Assembly (NCBI RefSeq): GCF_022662105.1
Contig: NZ_JAKMCP010000001.1
Coordinates: 620,001 to 684,000, forward strand
Direction of reading: 5' to 3'
DNA from: Aestuariivivens sediminis
GTDB taxonomy: Bacteria; Bacteroidota; Bacteroidia; Flavobacteriales; Flavobacteriaceae
DNA: 64,000 nt
Of this stretch, positions 9,074 to 18,392 are shown one piece after another. The notes below the pieces were generated by a model. It made no database searches. It was not told where the DNA came from and saw only the letters and a program-made list of their open reading frames with translations. The number at the start of each line of letters is the position of its first letter. Position 1 is the stretch's first letter. Both the position numbers and the translations under genes were made by a program.

Positions 9074-9672
9074 GTTTTTTTAACGTAATCGGTAATGATT
9101 ACGATCTGTTGTCCTCCCACCTTGCCTTCAATATAGTCTTCATTATCCGGATCTAGGCGAATGTTCCTCACTACGGTCCCTTGCTTGGCAACCATACTTG
9201 AGCCTTTTACCTTTAAATCCTTTAATAGAACCACAGAATCCCCAACTTTTAAGGTGACACCATTGGCATCCTTATGAATGACTTTTTCACTTGGCTCTTT
9301 GTCATCTTCTGTGGCGCGGGCGAAAGTCAAGGAGGCATCATCTAAGTACATCATATCCAACAAATCCTTTGGCCATCCTTCTTGACGAAGTCTTTGCAGC
9401 AGTCTCCAGACCATGATTTTGACCGGAACATGTTCGCTCCACATACTATCGTTTAAACATCGCCAATGATTTGGATTCATGGGCGTATGGCCTTCAATTT
9501 GATCCAAGCATATTTGGCATACCAAAACATCACGGTCAACATTTTCATTTAATGAAGGGGGAATGGTGTATTGTTTAAGGTTTTCTTTGGTCCCACATAA
9601 CTCACATGTATTATTGCTTCTCTCCCTTAAAGTTGCTAAAACATGCATTGATTTTTTCTTAATTTTTAGCAA
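9070..9672 (-). CDS. phnA: PhnA-domain protein
   Basis: 200 aa. It has an N-terminal zinc-ribbon-like domain (CELC at ~23-26 and a second CQIC) and a C-terminal PhnA SH3-like domain starting DANGVTLKVGDSVVLLKDLKVKG and ending with a KVGGQQIVI strand. The family is widespread; despite the name, a role in phosphonate use is not established for most members. It lacks phosphonate-metabolism neighbours here, so I make no pathway claim. Starts at residue 1 or at the internal Met 9 are both possible. Confidence 0.85.
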   Translation of the reverse strand: MLKIKKKSMHVLATLRERSNNTCELCGTKENLKQYTIPPSLNENVDRDVLVCQICLDQIEGHTPMNPNHWRCLNDSMWSEHVPVKIMVWRLLQRLRQEGWPKDLLDMMYLDDASLTFARATEDDKEPSEKVIHKDANGVTLKVGDSVVLLKDLKVKGSSMVAKQGTVVRNIRLDPDNEDYIEGKVGGQQIVIITDYVKKT

Positions 9673-9710
9673 TATTACATCTAAATGTGTTCTGATACAA
9701 GCTCAGAAAA

Positions 9711-9738
9711 AAAGGCTGTCCCTTTTTTGACAGCCTTT
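9711..9738 (-). terminator. intrinsic terminator downstream of the duplicated-domain secreted protein gene
   Basis: A perfect 10-bp inverted repeat AAAGGCTGTC / GACAGCCTTT with an 8-base loop. On the minus strand it is followed by more T. It lies 26 bp after the stop of the gene at 9764-10555. Confidence 0.8.
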
Positions 9739-9763
9739 ATTGAGTATTATACGAATTCGTTTC

Positions 9764-10555
9764 TTAAAGCTTTATTGGAGAATATAGATAATCCCCATGA
9801 CTTTTAAAATATTTATTTAACGCTTTTCGCTCGTCTGAGGTTAGAGCTTCACCCATTAATTCTTGGTGTTTATCGAGCATTTTCTCCAAATCGCACATAG
9901 ATTCTACATACATAACTTCATTAAAATCCCTGCGATCTGAGCCCCACGCATGTCTTTCGGGATAATACGCTTTCAAATACTCATTTTTTTTAATTACATT
10001 TTCGACAACCTTATTATAGAGCCCATCCCATTCGTCCATGGATCCGCCTTCGGGAAAAGCCATTTTATTTTGACGCACATATAATATCATGTCCTCTGTA
10101 ACTTCCCCTTCCAGTGGCTTTGCACCGGACATGGTGGCATAAATCTCATCGGAATGAAATAGGGAATAGGCAGAACCCAGCTTCTTTAAAAAGGCCGAAC
10201 GTTCATCGTCATTAGGCCATGCTTCTTTTTCAAGCTCAGCATTTCTTGCCGCAGCTTTATCTATAGCATCCCAACTTGGATAGGATTGCGCATAGATAAC
10301 CTCATTACTGTGTTCTGTCATTAAATGCATAAAATATCCCGCCCAAGATATATGTTCATTCTTTTTAGTAACCTTCTCCATATATTCTTTTTCCGCAGCC
10401 TTCCATTCCTCCGGAGAACCCTCGTAATTATTGTTCCAATACGATTTGGTAACCGTAACATATGCCGGTCTTGCATCTTCTTGTGCAAAGTTGGCGAAAG
10501 GAACAATTAGCAAAAGCATAACAATTGCTGAAAAAAATTGATTAGTCGTTTTCAT
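9764..10555 (-). CDS. secreted protein with two repeated ferredoxin-like (dimeric alpha/beta barrel-type) domains
   Basis: 263 aa with a clear signal peptide (cleavage near ANFAQ-ED). The mature part has two similar halves: YVTVTKSYWNN...KKNEHISWAGYFMHL...NEVIYAQSY...YSLFHSDEIY, and MILYVRQNKM...KKNEYLKAYYPERHAWG...NEVMYVESM...SHGDYLYSP. This looks like an intramolecular duplication of a dimeric alpha/beta barrel unit, as in NIPSNAP/EthD-like proteins; the fold is inferred from pattern only. It is probably periplasmic or secreted. The function is unknown. It is transcribed alone and has its own terminator. Confidence 0.7.
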   Translation of the reverse strand: MKTTNQFFSAIVMLLLIVPFANFAQEDARPAYVTVTKSYWNNNYEGSPEEWKAAEKEYMEKVTKKNEHISWAGYFMHLMTEHSNEVIYAQSYPSWDAIDKAAARNAELEKEAWPNDDERSAFLKKLGSAYSLFHSDEIYATMSGAKPLEGEVTEDMILYVRQNKMAFPEGGSMDEWDGLYNKVVENVIKKNEYLKAYYPERHAWGSDRRDFNEVMYVESMCDLEKMLDKHQELMGEALTSDERKALNKYFKSHGDYLYSPIKL

Positions 10556-10724
10556 AATTTGATAAAATTAAAGTTAGTATAAATAATAAATTAAAAATTT
10601 TGTTGTTAGATTATGGGTGGGGTTAAACCTTAATTAAAGCATATGCTAACCAAGGCATTCAAAACATGCTATCGATCATTTTTCTGGGAGAGAAATTAAA
10701 TATACAATAAAATTTTGAATAATC

Positions 10725-11093
10725 TTACTTCCCCAATATGGTATCCCGCTGTTTTTTAGGCAATCCTTTGACAACCATCATGTAAGAATGATCAATGAGT
10801 TCCAAAATAAATTGGGCTTGAAGTTCACCTTTATAAATTGCAACAGTGTTCCAGTGTTTATTACTCACGTAGGGCCCCGCGTAAATACTTTCAAATTGTT
10901 CACGTAGCTCTACCGTGTAATCGGTATCACATTTTAAGGTAATGGATGCTTCACCTCTATCCCATTGATCTAAAGGGACTATAACAAACATTTTACCAAG
11001 CACCTTAAACACTAAGGTGCTATCATCGAAGGGGAATCCTTCAGTGGTTGCTTTTTTATTCAGGCAGTACTGCCGAAGTTGCTCAATATTCAT
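10725..11093 (-). CDS. MmcQ/YjbR family protein
   Basis: 122 aa, full length for the YjbR (CyaY-like fold) family. Conserved elements are EQLRQYCLNKKATTEGFPF at the N-terminus, VFKVLGKMFVI, SITLKCD, PYVSNKHWNTV, and a C-terminal helix with LIDHSYMMVVKGLPKKQR. Some members bind DNA, but the physiological role is unknown. It is the third gene of a minus-strand operon, 10 bp after the DUF4260 gene. Confidence 0.9.
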   Translation of the reverse strand: MNIEQLRQYCLNKKATTEGFPFDDSTLVFKVLGKMFVIVPLDQWDRGEASITLKCDTDYTVELREQFESIYAGPYVSNKHWNTVAIYKGELQAQFILELIDHSYMMVVKGLPKKQRDTILGK

Positions 11094-11103
11094 AATACCA
11101 TGA

Positions 11104-11454
11104 TCATGACCCTAGCTCACCCAGATGGGTATGTTTGAAATTAGTGAAATATTTTAAACCATAGCCAAATATCCTATCCATGGAAGCATGGGAAAACAAG
11201 ATAACCCCCACCAGTTGAACCCATTGATTTTGCACATAAACACCAACAATATAAACCCCAATTGCAATGCCCTTATGGTGTAACAGGTTATACAAAATGG
11301 CTCCAACTTTTACACTTACTATATAACCCAACATCCCTAAATCTGGTGCTAACAGTAAGACCAAAAACCACCACCAGGCAAAATCCAAATGGCCAAATAG
11401 AAGTATTCCCAAAAGGAACATAAACAATTCTTCAATTTTTAATAATAATTGCAT
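11104..11454 (-). CDS. DUF4260 membrane protein
   Basis: 116 aa with about four hydrophobic helices. Family motifs are KIEELFMFLLGILLF, WWWFLVLLLAPDLGMLGY, ILYNLLHHKGIAI, and a C-terminal FSHASMDRIFGYGLKY. It starts with an ATG overlapping the upstream cyclase-family stop (TAATG), so the two are probably co-translated. The function is unknown. Confidence 0.88.
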   Translation of the reverse strand: MQLLLKIEELFMFLLGILLFGHLDFAWWWFLVLLLAPDLGMLGYIVSVKVGAILYNLLHHKGIAIGVYIVGVYVQNQWVQLVGVILFSHASMDRIFGYGLKYFTNFKHTHLGELGS

Positions 11455-12203
11455 TAGTCTTCAATTTTATATAAAATCGGTTTACTTGGCGAGGCATCAT
11501 TTTCAAATGGCGCAATTTGTATATTCAAAAAATACTCACCGTCCTTAATGGCATTGGGCACAAAAATAAATTCAGTTATTGTTGCATCCATCCTAATCTT
11601 TCCTTTGGTATTCCAAAAGGCATTATGGCCGACTAATTTTCCCTCATCTTTTTCCTTATCGATACTGGGCTGGTCTATTAGTAAATGTTTAATTCCCTTT
11701 TTAACCAAATACGTCACAGCTTCTTCAGTTAAATAGGGCCAATTGGTATGTGAATACTGTCTGGTCAACTTTTCCTTGGTATTGGGTATTGTTCGTATAA
11801 CAAGAGCCTCTCTTTTTTTATTGCCCAAAGCAAATTGTATTTGTTTTTTGGATATTATGCGATCTTCTTCCAAAGGTTGCGGAGCAACTGTTATTACTTC
11901 AGCCATAAAGAAAAATTGATTTAAATTCTTATTTATGGAATGTACCTTTTTTGTAATGTGTCCGGCACATTCCGTATGGGTGCCATGGGCATGAGGGTTA
12001 AAATGAATGTTGTTAAAATTGATGCTTGCCCCTTGGCGAACTGTAGCCACCCATTCCCCTTCACTTATTGGTTCAATCCTTGGTTCATTTAAATACCAGG
12101 CATTAACGTTTGTTTTTGCTGCTCTTAAGGGTATGGATATATCTAAAGGTTTTCTAAAATCTATTTTAAGTTTTCTTGAATGGTATTGAATTGTGGCTAA
12201 CAT
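11454..12203 (-). CDS. cyclase family protein (kynurenine formamidase-like hydrolase)
   Basis: 249 aa. It contains the metal-binding HAHGTHTECAGH motif, a variant of the HxGTHxDxPxH signature of the cyclase/KynB superfamily, and later INTIPN-type and LLIDQPSID segments. Members are zinc- or manganese-dependent amidohydrolases such as kynurenine formamidase. No tryptophan-degradation genes are nearby, so the substrate is open. It is first in an operon with DUF4260 and YjbR genes. Confidence 0.85.
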   Translation of the reverse strand: MLATIQYHSRKLKIDFRKPLDISIPLRAAKTNVNAWYLNEPRIEPISEGEWVATVRQGASINFNNIHFNPHAHGTHTECAGHITKKVHSINKNLNQFFFMAEVITVAPQPLEEDRIISKKQIQFALGNKKREALVIRTIPNTKEKLTRQYSHTNWPYLTEEAVTYLVKKGIKHLLIDQPSIDKEKDEGKLVGHNAFWNTKGKIRMDATITEFIFVPNAIKDGEYFLNIQIAPFENDASPSKPILYKIED

Positions 12204-12461
12204 AAAAAATTAAATTGGAAATATCGAATTAGGCTCAAATAAGCTTTAATATATAAATTTAATTCTTTTAGAAAAGAATTCTGAAAATTTATTGAAAAGA
12301 GCTTACGATTAGGTTCTTATACAAAAGACACCATGTAACGTTCTGAATGACTTAATTATGACATGAGTTCCATAGGTTTTTGGGCCATAAAATCTTTCAC
12401 CCCCTTAAATGTATTACATTCTCAAGAGGAAGGTTAAAGGTTATAAAAAAAGATGTCAAAA

Positions 12462-13634
12462 TTATGGCAACATAAACAAATCCGAAGCCATACCATCAAC
12501 TAAAAACTTCCCTTTAGGAGTGGTTTTAAGGATTCCATTATGAGAATTCCTCTCACTATAATCAGTCGAAATAATCAGGAGATCTCTATCAATGAATTTT
12601 TTGGAGCGTGTTTTTAAATGATTTAAATAGGCCTTCCCAAATTCGTTTTCAATCTTATCAAGGGAGACACCCCAGACTGTTCTCAACCCTGTCATGATGT
12701 ACTCATTAAAATGATCTGTCATGGTCAGGTTTTCTATGGTTTTGGGTAATGTCTCATTTTGAATGGCTTGTATATATTTTGCGTTATTCGATATATTCCA
12801 AGTGCGTTGATTGCCTTGAAACGAATGTGCTGAAGGTCCAAAACCCAAATAGGATTTCCCTTGCCAATAACCGGTATTGTGCTTCGAGAAATAGTTGGGC
12901 TTTCCAAAATTTGAAATCTCATAGTGTATAAAGCCTTCATTATTTACACGCTCTACCAAATGATTGAAATGCTGCAAGGTCAAATTGTCGTTTAATGACG
13001 GATATTTTCCTTTTTTTATAAAGTGATCCAGGGCCGTTTTTGGTTCTATGGTTAGGGCATAACTGGAAATATGTTTGATGCCAAAGTCAAATGCCATATC
13101 TAAGTTTCTATTCCATTTTTCCACATCCATATTTGGTATCCCATATATGAGATCAATTGAGATATTATCGAAATATTTCGTCGCCTCTGATAAACAGTTT
13201 TTGGCATCCTCTGCCGAGTGTGAACGATTCATACGCTTTAAATCGTCTTCAAAAAACGATTGAATTCCAATCGAAAGACGGTTTATCCCTAAATCTTTAT
13301 AGTCTTGATATTTCAATGAATCCAATGCATTTGAAATGACCATATCATCAGGATTAGCTTCCAGGGTGATTTCGGGGGAGTTGGACACCGGATAATGGTC
13401 ATAAACAGCTTCAATCAAACTCCGTAATTCCTGAATTGATAAAACAGATGGTGTCCCTCCACCAAAATAAATGGTTTCAATAGTTTCATTTTTAAGTTCG
13501 TTTTTCCTCAAGTTCAACTCCATTAATAAAGCAGCAATAAGGTCACCCTTCTTTTTAAATGATGTTGAAAAATGAAAATCACAATAATAACAAGCTTGCT
13601 TACAAAAAGGGATATGGAAATATATGCCACTCAT
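12462..13634 (-). CDS. hemW: radical SAM haem chaperone HemW
   Basis: 390 aa, normal for HemW. The radical-SAM cluster motif CKQACYYC (Cys 11, 15, 18) follows the family start YFHIPF. Then come GGGTPS, the EANPDD motif, NRLSIGIQSF, DLIYGIPN and the HemW C-terminal GLRTVWGV region. HemW binds haem and delivers it to haem-requiring proteins. The CxxxCxxC motif without the extra HemN signature speaks for HemW rather than coproporphyrinogen dehydrogenase. It follows ruvC by 66 bp on the same strand. Confidence 0.93.
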   Translation of the reverse strand: MSGIYFHIPFCKQACYYCDFHFSTSFKKKGDLIAALLMELNLRKNELKNETIETIYFGGGTPSVLSIQELRSLIEAVYDHYPVSNSPEITLEANPDDMVISNALDSLKYQDYKDLGINRLSIGIQSFFEDDLKRMNRSHSAEDAKNCLSEATKYFDNISIDLIYGIPNMDVEKWNRNLDMAFDFGIKHISSYALTIEPKTALDHFIKKGKYPSLNDNLTLQHFNHLVERVNNEGFIHYEISNFGKPNYFSKHNTGYWQGKSYLGFGPSAHSFQGNQRTWNISNNAKYIQAIQNETLPKTIENLTMTDHFNEYIMTGLRTVWGVSLDKIENEFGKAYLNHLKTRSKKFIDRDLLIISTDYSERNSHNGILKTTPKGKFLVDGMASDLFMLP

Positions 13635-13700
13635 TTAGTAGTCGTTTCAATGGGTAATATTCAGGTGAAATTAAATAAAAAATATGTAAACCGAATCCGG

Positions 13701-14261
13701 TTACGATTTACGATTTACCTTTTTAGGATTTTGCTTTACGAATGCCGTCCATCCGGAATAGCTCTTACCAACATTTTCTTTACCTAAATTATAAAAATGA
13801 CATACTGCGGCTGCCAAGCCATCGGTTGCATCGAGATTTTTAGGTAACATTTTAAGCTCCAATACATTTTGCAGCATTTTTGCAACTTGTTCTTTACTGG
13901 CATTTCCATTACCCGTAATGGCCATTTTAATCTTTTTGGGTGAATACTCCGTAATGGGAATTTCCCTGCTTAGTCCGGCTGCCATAGCCACCCCTTGAGC
14001 GCGCCCAAGTTTCAACATACTTTGTACATTCTTTCCAAAAAAAGGGGCTTCAATAGCAATTTCATCCGGATTATGAGTATCTATAAGTTCTATGGTTCGT
14101 TCAAAAATTAATTTCAGTTTTAAATAATGATCATCATATTTTTTTAAATCGAGTTCGTTCAATTGCATAAACTGCATCTGGTTTCCAACGACCTTAATGA
14201 GTCCGAACCCCATAATGGTCGTCCCTGGATCAATTCCTAAAATTATACACTCTCTAACCAT
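13701..14261 (-). CDS. ruvC: crossover junction endodeoxyribonuclease RuvC
   Basis: About 186 aa. The Holliday-junction resolvase carries its acidic residues in ILGIDPGTT (Asp 11), [10 protein letters not shown], and the C-terminal [13 protein letters not shown] longer frame starts at 14285, but that start lies inside the upstream gene. The ATG at 14261, one base after that gene's TAA and directly before the first beta-strand, is the sensible start. It acts with RuvAB in recombination. It forms a run with the upstream beta-barrel gene and downstream hemW. Confidence 0.95.
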   Translation of the reverse strand: MVRECIILGIDPGTTIMGFGLIKVVGNQMQFMQLNELDLKKYDDHYLKLKLIFERTIELIDTHNPDEIAIEAPFFGKNVQSMLKLGRAQGVAMAAGLSREIPITEYSPKKIKMAITGNGNASKEQVAKMLQNVLELKMLPKNLDATDGLAAAVCHFYNLGKENVGKSYSGWTAFVKQNPKKVNRKS

Positions 14262-14262
14262 A

Positions 14263-14898
14263 TTATTCACAATAATAACACCCACTTAAGGAGATAGAAG
14301 CACCCAATGTTAAGGTCAATACATGGCCATTAAACGACCCAAAACCATTTAATTCCGGTTCGAAATCCTTACTAAATCCATTGATATAAGACACATCTAC
14401 AAACATGGATAATTTATCTGACACGCCATAATGAACCTCCAAACCGGCCATAGCATTAAAGTAAGAAGTGTTATTTTGGGTATAATTCCCTAACGGCTTT
14501 ACTATAGAAATCCCAGGGCCAATATGAAAAAACGCACCCATCCTGGATGGTAAAAAGCCTAAATTTCCGGAAGCATCATAAACTAACTGAATGTTGATTC
14601 GGGAATAATTCAGCTTAAATTCCTGTGCATCATCTTGATTGGACATTCTACTGAATCCATAATCTGCCTTAGCCCCTAAACGCGGTTTAAACATATATTG
14701 CAAGCCCAAATTCACGGTTGGAAAGTTATAGCGCTGTCCTTCGTAACCCATAACAAAGCCATCTCTTGAAGGGTTATTAAGCCCTAAAGCCACCTGTGCT
14801 TTAAAGGTACTCGTATCTTGTGTAAACCCTGTATTTACAAAAAGTATGCAATGCAATACAAAAAAATTAAACTTATACCATTTAAAATTTGAGGTCAT
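14263..14898 (-). CDS. secreted/outer-membrane beta-barrel protein
   Basis: 211 aa with an N-terminal hydrophobic signal ending NTGFTQ-DT. The mature part is rich in alternating beta-strands with aromatic ends ([66 protein letters not shown]), typical of small 8-10-stranded outer-membrane barrels of Bacteroidota. There is no enzyme motif. Its stop is one base from the ruvC start, so they are cotranscribed. The last residues, GCYYCE, are unusual for a barrel C-terminus. Confidence 0.65.
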   Translation of the reverse strand: MTSNFKWYKFNFFVLHCILFVNTGFTQDTSTFKAQVALGLNNPSRDGFVMGYEGQRYNFPTVNLGLQYMFKPRLGAKADYGFSRMSNQDDAQEFKLNYSRINIQLVYDASGNLGFLPSRMGAFFHIGPGISIVKPLGNYTQNNTSYFNAMAGLEVHYGVSDKLSMFVDVSYINGFSKDFEPELNGFGSFNGHVLTLTLGASISLSGCYYCE

Positions 14899-15030
14899 AC
14901 TGTTTTATTCGCTTATTTTGCATTCAATTACGGATATGCAACCCTACAAAACTAAACAATTCTTTTTTGTGTACGGGACATTAAGTCACGTAATGCTTGT
15001 ATCCTATTTTTTAACAGGACCTTTTTGGCC

Positions 15031-16167
15031 ATGATCAATATTGCATTAACCATAACCCTTATTTACTTCGTTTTAATTGGTTTATTTATTTGGGGGTTCA
15101 AAAGCGTTAAAGTCCATAACCTGAAGAACAGTACTCCTGTAACACCATTTTCTGTAATTATCCCTTTTAGATGTGAAGCCGAAAATTTACCCGCATTATT
15201 GACATCCATTAGCGCTTTAGACTATCCAAAACACCTGTTTGAAATAATTTTTGTTGATGATGATTCAACTGATAAATCTGTTGAAATCATAACGGACTTT
15301 ATCAACAATCATTCAAATTTACCAAACGACCACATCAGGGTCATTAAAAATATTCGACATACTCATGCTCCAAAAAAGGACGCCATAACCTCTGCCATTA
15401 AGGTTTCGGAAAAAGAATGGATAATTACTACGGATGCCGATTGTATATTGCCAAAGTATTGGTTGAACAGTTTTGATGATTATATACAGGTTACCAATAG
15501 CAAATGTGTGGTTGGGCCTGTAGCATACGTTGTAAATAATAGCTTTCTAAGTAAATATCAATCTTTGGACATACTCAGCTTACAAGGCGCAACTATTGGT
15601 GGTTTTGGCTTAAATCTTCCATTTTTATCCAATGGGGCCAATTTGGCGTATGAACGTGCCTTATTTTTGAAACTTCAGGGTTTTAAAGGGAATGACCATA
15701 TTGCCAGTGGTGATGATATTTTCCTTTTGGAAAAAGCGTTTAAAACCTATCCCCAAAACGTAAATTATTTAAAATGTGAAAAAGCTATTGTAAAAACCTA
15801 TCCGGAAAGTTGCTGGAAAAACTACATTGCACAACGTGTTCGTTGGGCTTCAAAAACAACGGCATATAACCATATTTTCGGAAAATTTACCGGGTTTGTT
15901 GTCCTTATCATGAACGCATTAATTATGGCTCTATTATTTCTTACCTGTATCGGGGCTGTCAATTTTAAACAACTGTTATACGTATGGATAATCAAATTCA
16001 TTGTAGACTTTTACTTAATTTATAGAACGACATTATTTTTCAACCAAAAAGAACTGCTTAATAGTTATTGGCTCAGTTTTATTATCTATTCATTTTTTAG
16101 TGTTTATATAGCTTTCCTTGCTTCATTTTCTTCTTATTCATGGAAAGGCAGAACCTTTAAATCCTGA
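15031..16167 (+). CDS. GT2 family glycosyltransferase (processive type)
   Basis: About 378 aa. An N-terminal membrane helix is followed by a GT-A domain: FSVIIPFRCEAENLP, the nucleotide-sugar Asp in FVDDDSTDKS, TTDADC (metal-binding DxD equivalent), SGDDIFL (acceptor/ED-like), and QRVRWASK (QxxRW motif of processive GT2 enzymes). Three C-terminal helices follow. It is likely an inner-membrane polysaccharide or glycolipid synthase. The ATG at 15031 is preferred over an upstream TTG. It is divergent from the ruvC cluster. Confidence 0.9.
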   Translation: MINIALTITLIYFVLIGLFIWGFKSVKVHNLKNSTPVTPFSVIIPFRCEAENLPALLTSISALDYPKHLFEIIFVDDDSTDKSVEIITDFINNHSNLPNDHIRVIKNIRHTHAPKKDAITSAIKVSEKEWIITTDADCILPKYWLNSFDDYIQVTNSKCVVGPVAYVVNNSFLSKYQSLDILSLQGATIGGFGLNLPFLSNGANLAYERALFLKLQGFKGNDHIASGDDIFLLEKAFKTYPQNVNYLKCEKAIVKTYPESCWKNYIAQRVRWASKTTAYNHIFGKFTGFVVLIMNALIMALLFLTCIGAVNFKQLLYVWIIKFIVDFYLIYRTTLFFNQKELLNSYWLSFIIYSFFSVYIAFLASFSSYSWKGRTFKS

Positions 16168-16218
16168 GATGATATCATTATTTTTAGTACATTTACTTAA
16201 GCGCAACAGCCCTGAAAA

Positions 16219-17088
16219 ATGAAAAAGCTTTCCTTTTTACTTGCTTCTTTTTTTATGTATTCCTTAAACATGTTAGCCCAACAAACGTATACGGTTAACG
16301 GTGAATCTTTGGAATTGAGCCTGGAAGTAGAAGGCGATTTGGATCTATTACTGTTAAAACAGAATGACAGATTCCGTTTTTTTGTTAAAGATGCCCATGA
16401 ACACATTCAGGAGCTTATTAACTCAAAGGACATTGATGGTACTTATTTTAATGAATATAGGCATACTTTAGAGAAATTAACCGAAGGGTCCAACATGTCT
16501 ACCGAGTTGGTTGCGTTTAGCAAATACGGTCTTAAACAATTTATTAAAGCCTATAATGGTAAAGGAACCAAACGTTTTGCTTATACCAATGACAAAGTAA
16601 AAACCCAAACCAGAATAGGTGTTTTTACCGGAATGACAAACCATCCTTTGGTGGACCATCCAGGTAATGTCAAAACCGCACTTTTTGGCGTGGAGTTAGA
16701 GCTCTTTGAAAAAAAGGAGCTCCCCAGACAATCCGGTTTCATAAGTGTTGAAAGGACATTAAAACACGATGACTTTGACTATGTTTCTACCATCATTGCT
16801 TTGGGGTATAGATTTCGGTTTATCAACCCATCCAAATTTAATATTTATGCGAATCTACAAATGGCGACCTATACCTTTTCAAAACAAACGGCCGTGTTTA
16901 ATGAAGAAGACATGACCGTTAAAAACAATGCCTTTAGAGCGCCCTTTATTTTTGGCTTAGGCAGTGACATCAAAGTTTCAAGCAGCGGCTATATGACGTT
17001 TATATACAACGAGTTATTTTCTGTTTTTGTGAAAAACAACGGGCATTTTCCAGTAAATTTTTCGATAGGATACAAGATGAATTTATAG
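16219..17088 (+). CDS. conserved secreted protein, probable outer-membrane barrel
   Basis: 289 aa. The signal peptide ends near NMLAQ-QT. The N-terminal third is mixed alpha/beta (HEHIQELINSKD, EYRHTLEKLTEG). The rest has barrel-like strands (TRIGVFTGMTNHP, VELELFEKKELP, STIIALGYRFRFINP, IYANLQMATYTFSKQ), ending VNFSIGYKMNL with a terminal hydrophobic residue. No catalytic motif. It lies 51 bp after the glycosyltransferase on the same strand, so cotranscription is possible. The function is not recognised. Confidence 0.6.
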   Translation: MKKLSFLLASFFMYSLNMLAQQTYTVNGESLELSLEVEGDLDLLLLKQNDRFRFFVKDAHEHIQELINSKDIDGTYFNEYRHTLEKLTEGSNMSTELVAFSKYGLKQFIKAYNGKGTKRFAYTNDKVKTQTRIGVFTGMTNHPLVDHPGNVKTALFGVELELFEKKELPRQSGFISVERTLKHDDFDYVSTIIALGYRFRFINPSKFNIYANLQMATYTFSKQTAVFNEEDMTVKNNAFRAPFIFGLGSDIKVSSSGYMTFIYNELFSVFVKNNGHFPVNFSIGYKMNL

Positions 17089-17090
17089 GG

Positions 17091-17567
17091 TTAATTAACC
17101 TGAATAATAATGGGTAGTTTAAATTCTGATTTCACCTTTTGCCTACGTTTTACAGCTGGAAAAATTTCTGGTAACGAATCCAAACTCCTAAAAAGTAAGT
17201 CTTTGATATTAGGAATTTCTCTGCTTGTAATGGAATCCATTTGTACGCCTTGAAGTGATAAATTTCCTGTCTCCGACACCTGAAACTGGAGAATCATAGT
17301 GTCATTGATATCCTGGGTAACCACTATCAATTCCTGTTGTAAATTAGTCATAATATGCTTCGTCAAAATCCGTTCGAAGCACTGTTTTTGGTCCTGTTTG
17401 GAAGAAAAAGAATCGCAGGCAGTAAAACTGGGATAGGCATCCACTTCATCCCAGTTGAAGGTCCGCAATTCTTCATTTAATATAGCCTCCGGTGATATTT
17501 TCTTTACATTAAAATACTCGCAGGAATACAGTGCAAGGCCTATTAAAAAAATACAGAATCTGATCAT
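17091..17567 (-). CDS. putative lipoprotein
   Basis: 158 aa with a signal ending ALYSC (lipobox, Cys 16). The mature part has CDSFSSKQDQKQCFERILTKH, then strands MILQFQVSETGNLSLQGVQMDS and a C-terminal KVKSEFKLPIIIQVN. The last part resembles the strand-helix-strand core of TonB C-terminal-like domains found in many Bacteroidota lipoproteins, but I see no firm family match. It is convergent with the preceding plus-strand gene. Confidence 0.6.
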   Translation of the reverse strand: MIRFCIFLIGLALYSCEYFNVKKISPEAILNEELRTFNWDEVDAYPSFTACDSFSSKQDQKQCFERILTKHIMTNLQQELIVVTQDINDTMILQFQVSETGNLSLQGVQMDSITSREIPNIKDLLFRSLDSLPEIFPAVKRRQKVKSEFKLPIIIQVN

Positions 17568-17683
17568 GGATTAATCTATACCCGAAAAATACGATTTTTT
17601 TAGTTTTTAACCCGTTTTAAGAAAAAAAAGGAAGGTAGTAACTTTTAATGTTCCTTCGCGTCATATAAACGATTAGATTTTTC

Positions 17684-18160
17684 ATGGACATCGCTTTAAT
17701 TTTAATTGCTTTATTATTTATGTTTCTGGGACTGGCAGGAAGTGTGTTACCTGTATTACCAGGCCCTTTAACCAGCTGGATAGGTTTATTAATGGTTCAC
17801 CTAACGGACGTTATTCCAATGAATATACCATTTTTGACGGTTACTTTAGTTATAGCCATACTCATTTGGTTCTTAGATTATTTCATTCCCGCCATAGGCA
17901 CTAAATATTTTGGAGGGAGTAGATCCGGAATAATCGGCACGACTCTCGGCCTGATCATTGGATTAATCGCACCCATTCCAGGTGGTATTATAATCGGTCC
18001 TTTTATGGGAGCATTATTAGGAGAGTTATACCATAAAACAAATACTAAAATCGCCTTCAAAGCAGCCCTCGGTTCATTTATTGGCTTTTTAACCTCCACC
18101 TTTATCAAATTTTTTGTGGCGCTTATTTATTTAGGACTTTTTGTAAGACTATTGATATAA
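17684..18160 (+). CDS. DUF456 membrane protein
   Basis: 158 aa and four to five hydrophobic helices. Diagnostic DUF456 segments are GLAGSVLPVLPGPLTSWIG near the start, FLDYFIPAIGTKYFGGSRSG in the middle, and GIIIGPFMGALLGELYHK near the C-terminus. The glycine-rich helices resemble small exporters, but no function is proven. It is followed after 32 bp by a strong GC-rich hairpin. Confidence 0.9.
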   Translation: MDIALILIALLFMFLGLAGSVLPVLPGPLTSWIGLLMVHLTDVIPMNIPFLTVTLVIAILIWFLDYFIPAIGTKYFGGSRSGIIGTTLGLIIGLIAPIPGGIIIGPFMGALLGELYHKTNTKIAFKAALGSFIGFLTSTFIKFFVALIYLGLFVRLLI

Positions 18161-18192
18161 CATCAGATCGATCCTTTTAGAATCTATGGAAG

Positions 18193-18225
18193 AAGCCCCG
18201 TGGGTCTCTCACCTCCACGGGGCTT
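18193..18225 (+). terminator. GC-rich hairpin after the DUF456 gene
   Basis: A perfect 11-bp inverted repeat AAGCCCCGTGG / CCACGGGGCTT with an 11-base loop. The following sequence is AT-rich but has no long T-run. Probably a terminator for the DUF456 gene. Confidence 0.65.
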
Positions 18226-18392
18226 ATGTAAATTGCTATTATCAACAAAAAATTTGAGGGATTAATTAAATTGTAGTGTTGATACATCAAAGTTAATCAA
18301 TAGTTTTAACTTTCTACTGCGGAAAAACCGTAACTATATTACGGTTAATATGTAAAACATAGTAATAGCCTTACTTTCGAAAGACCATTTTT

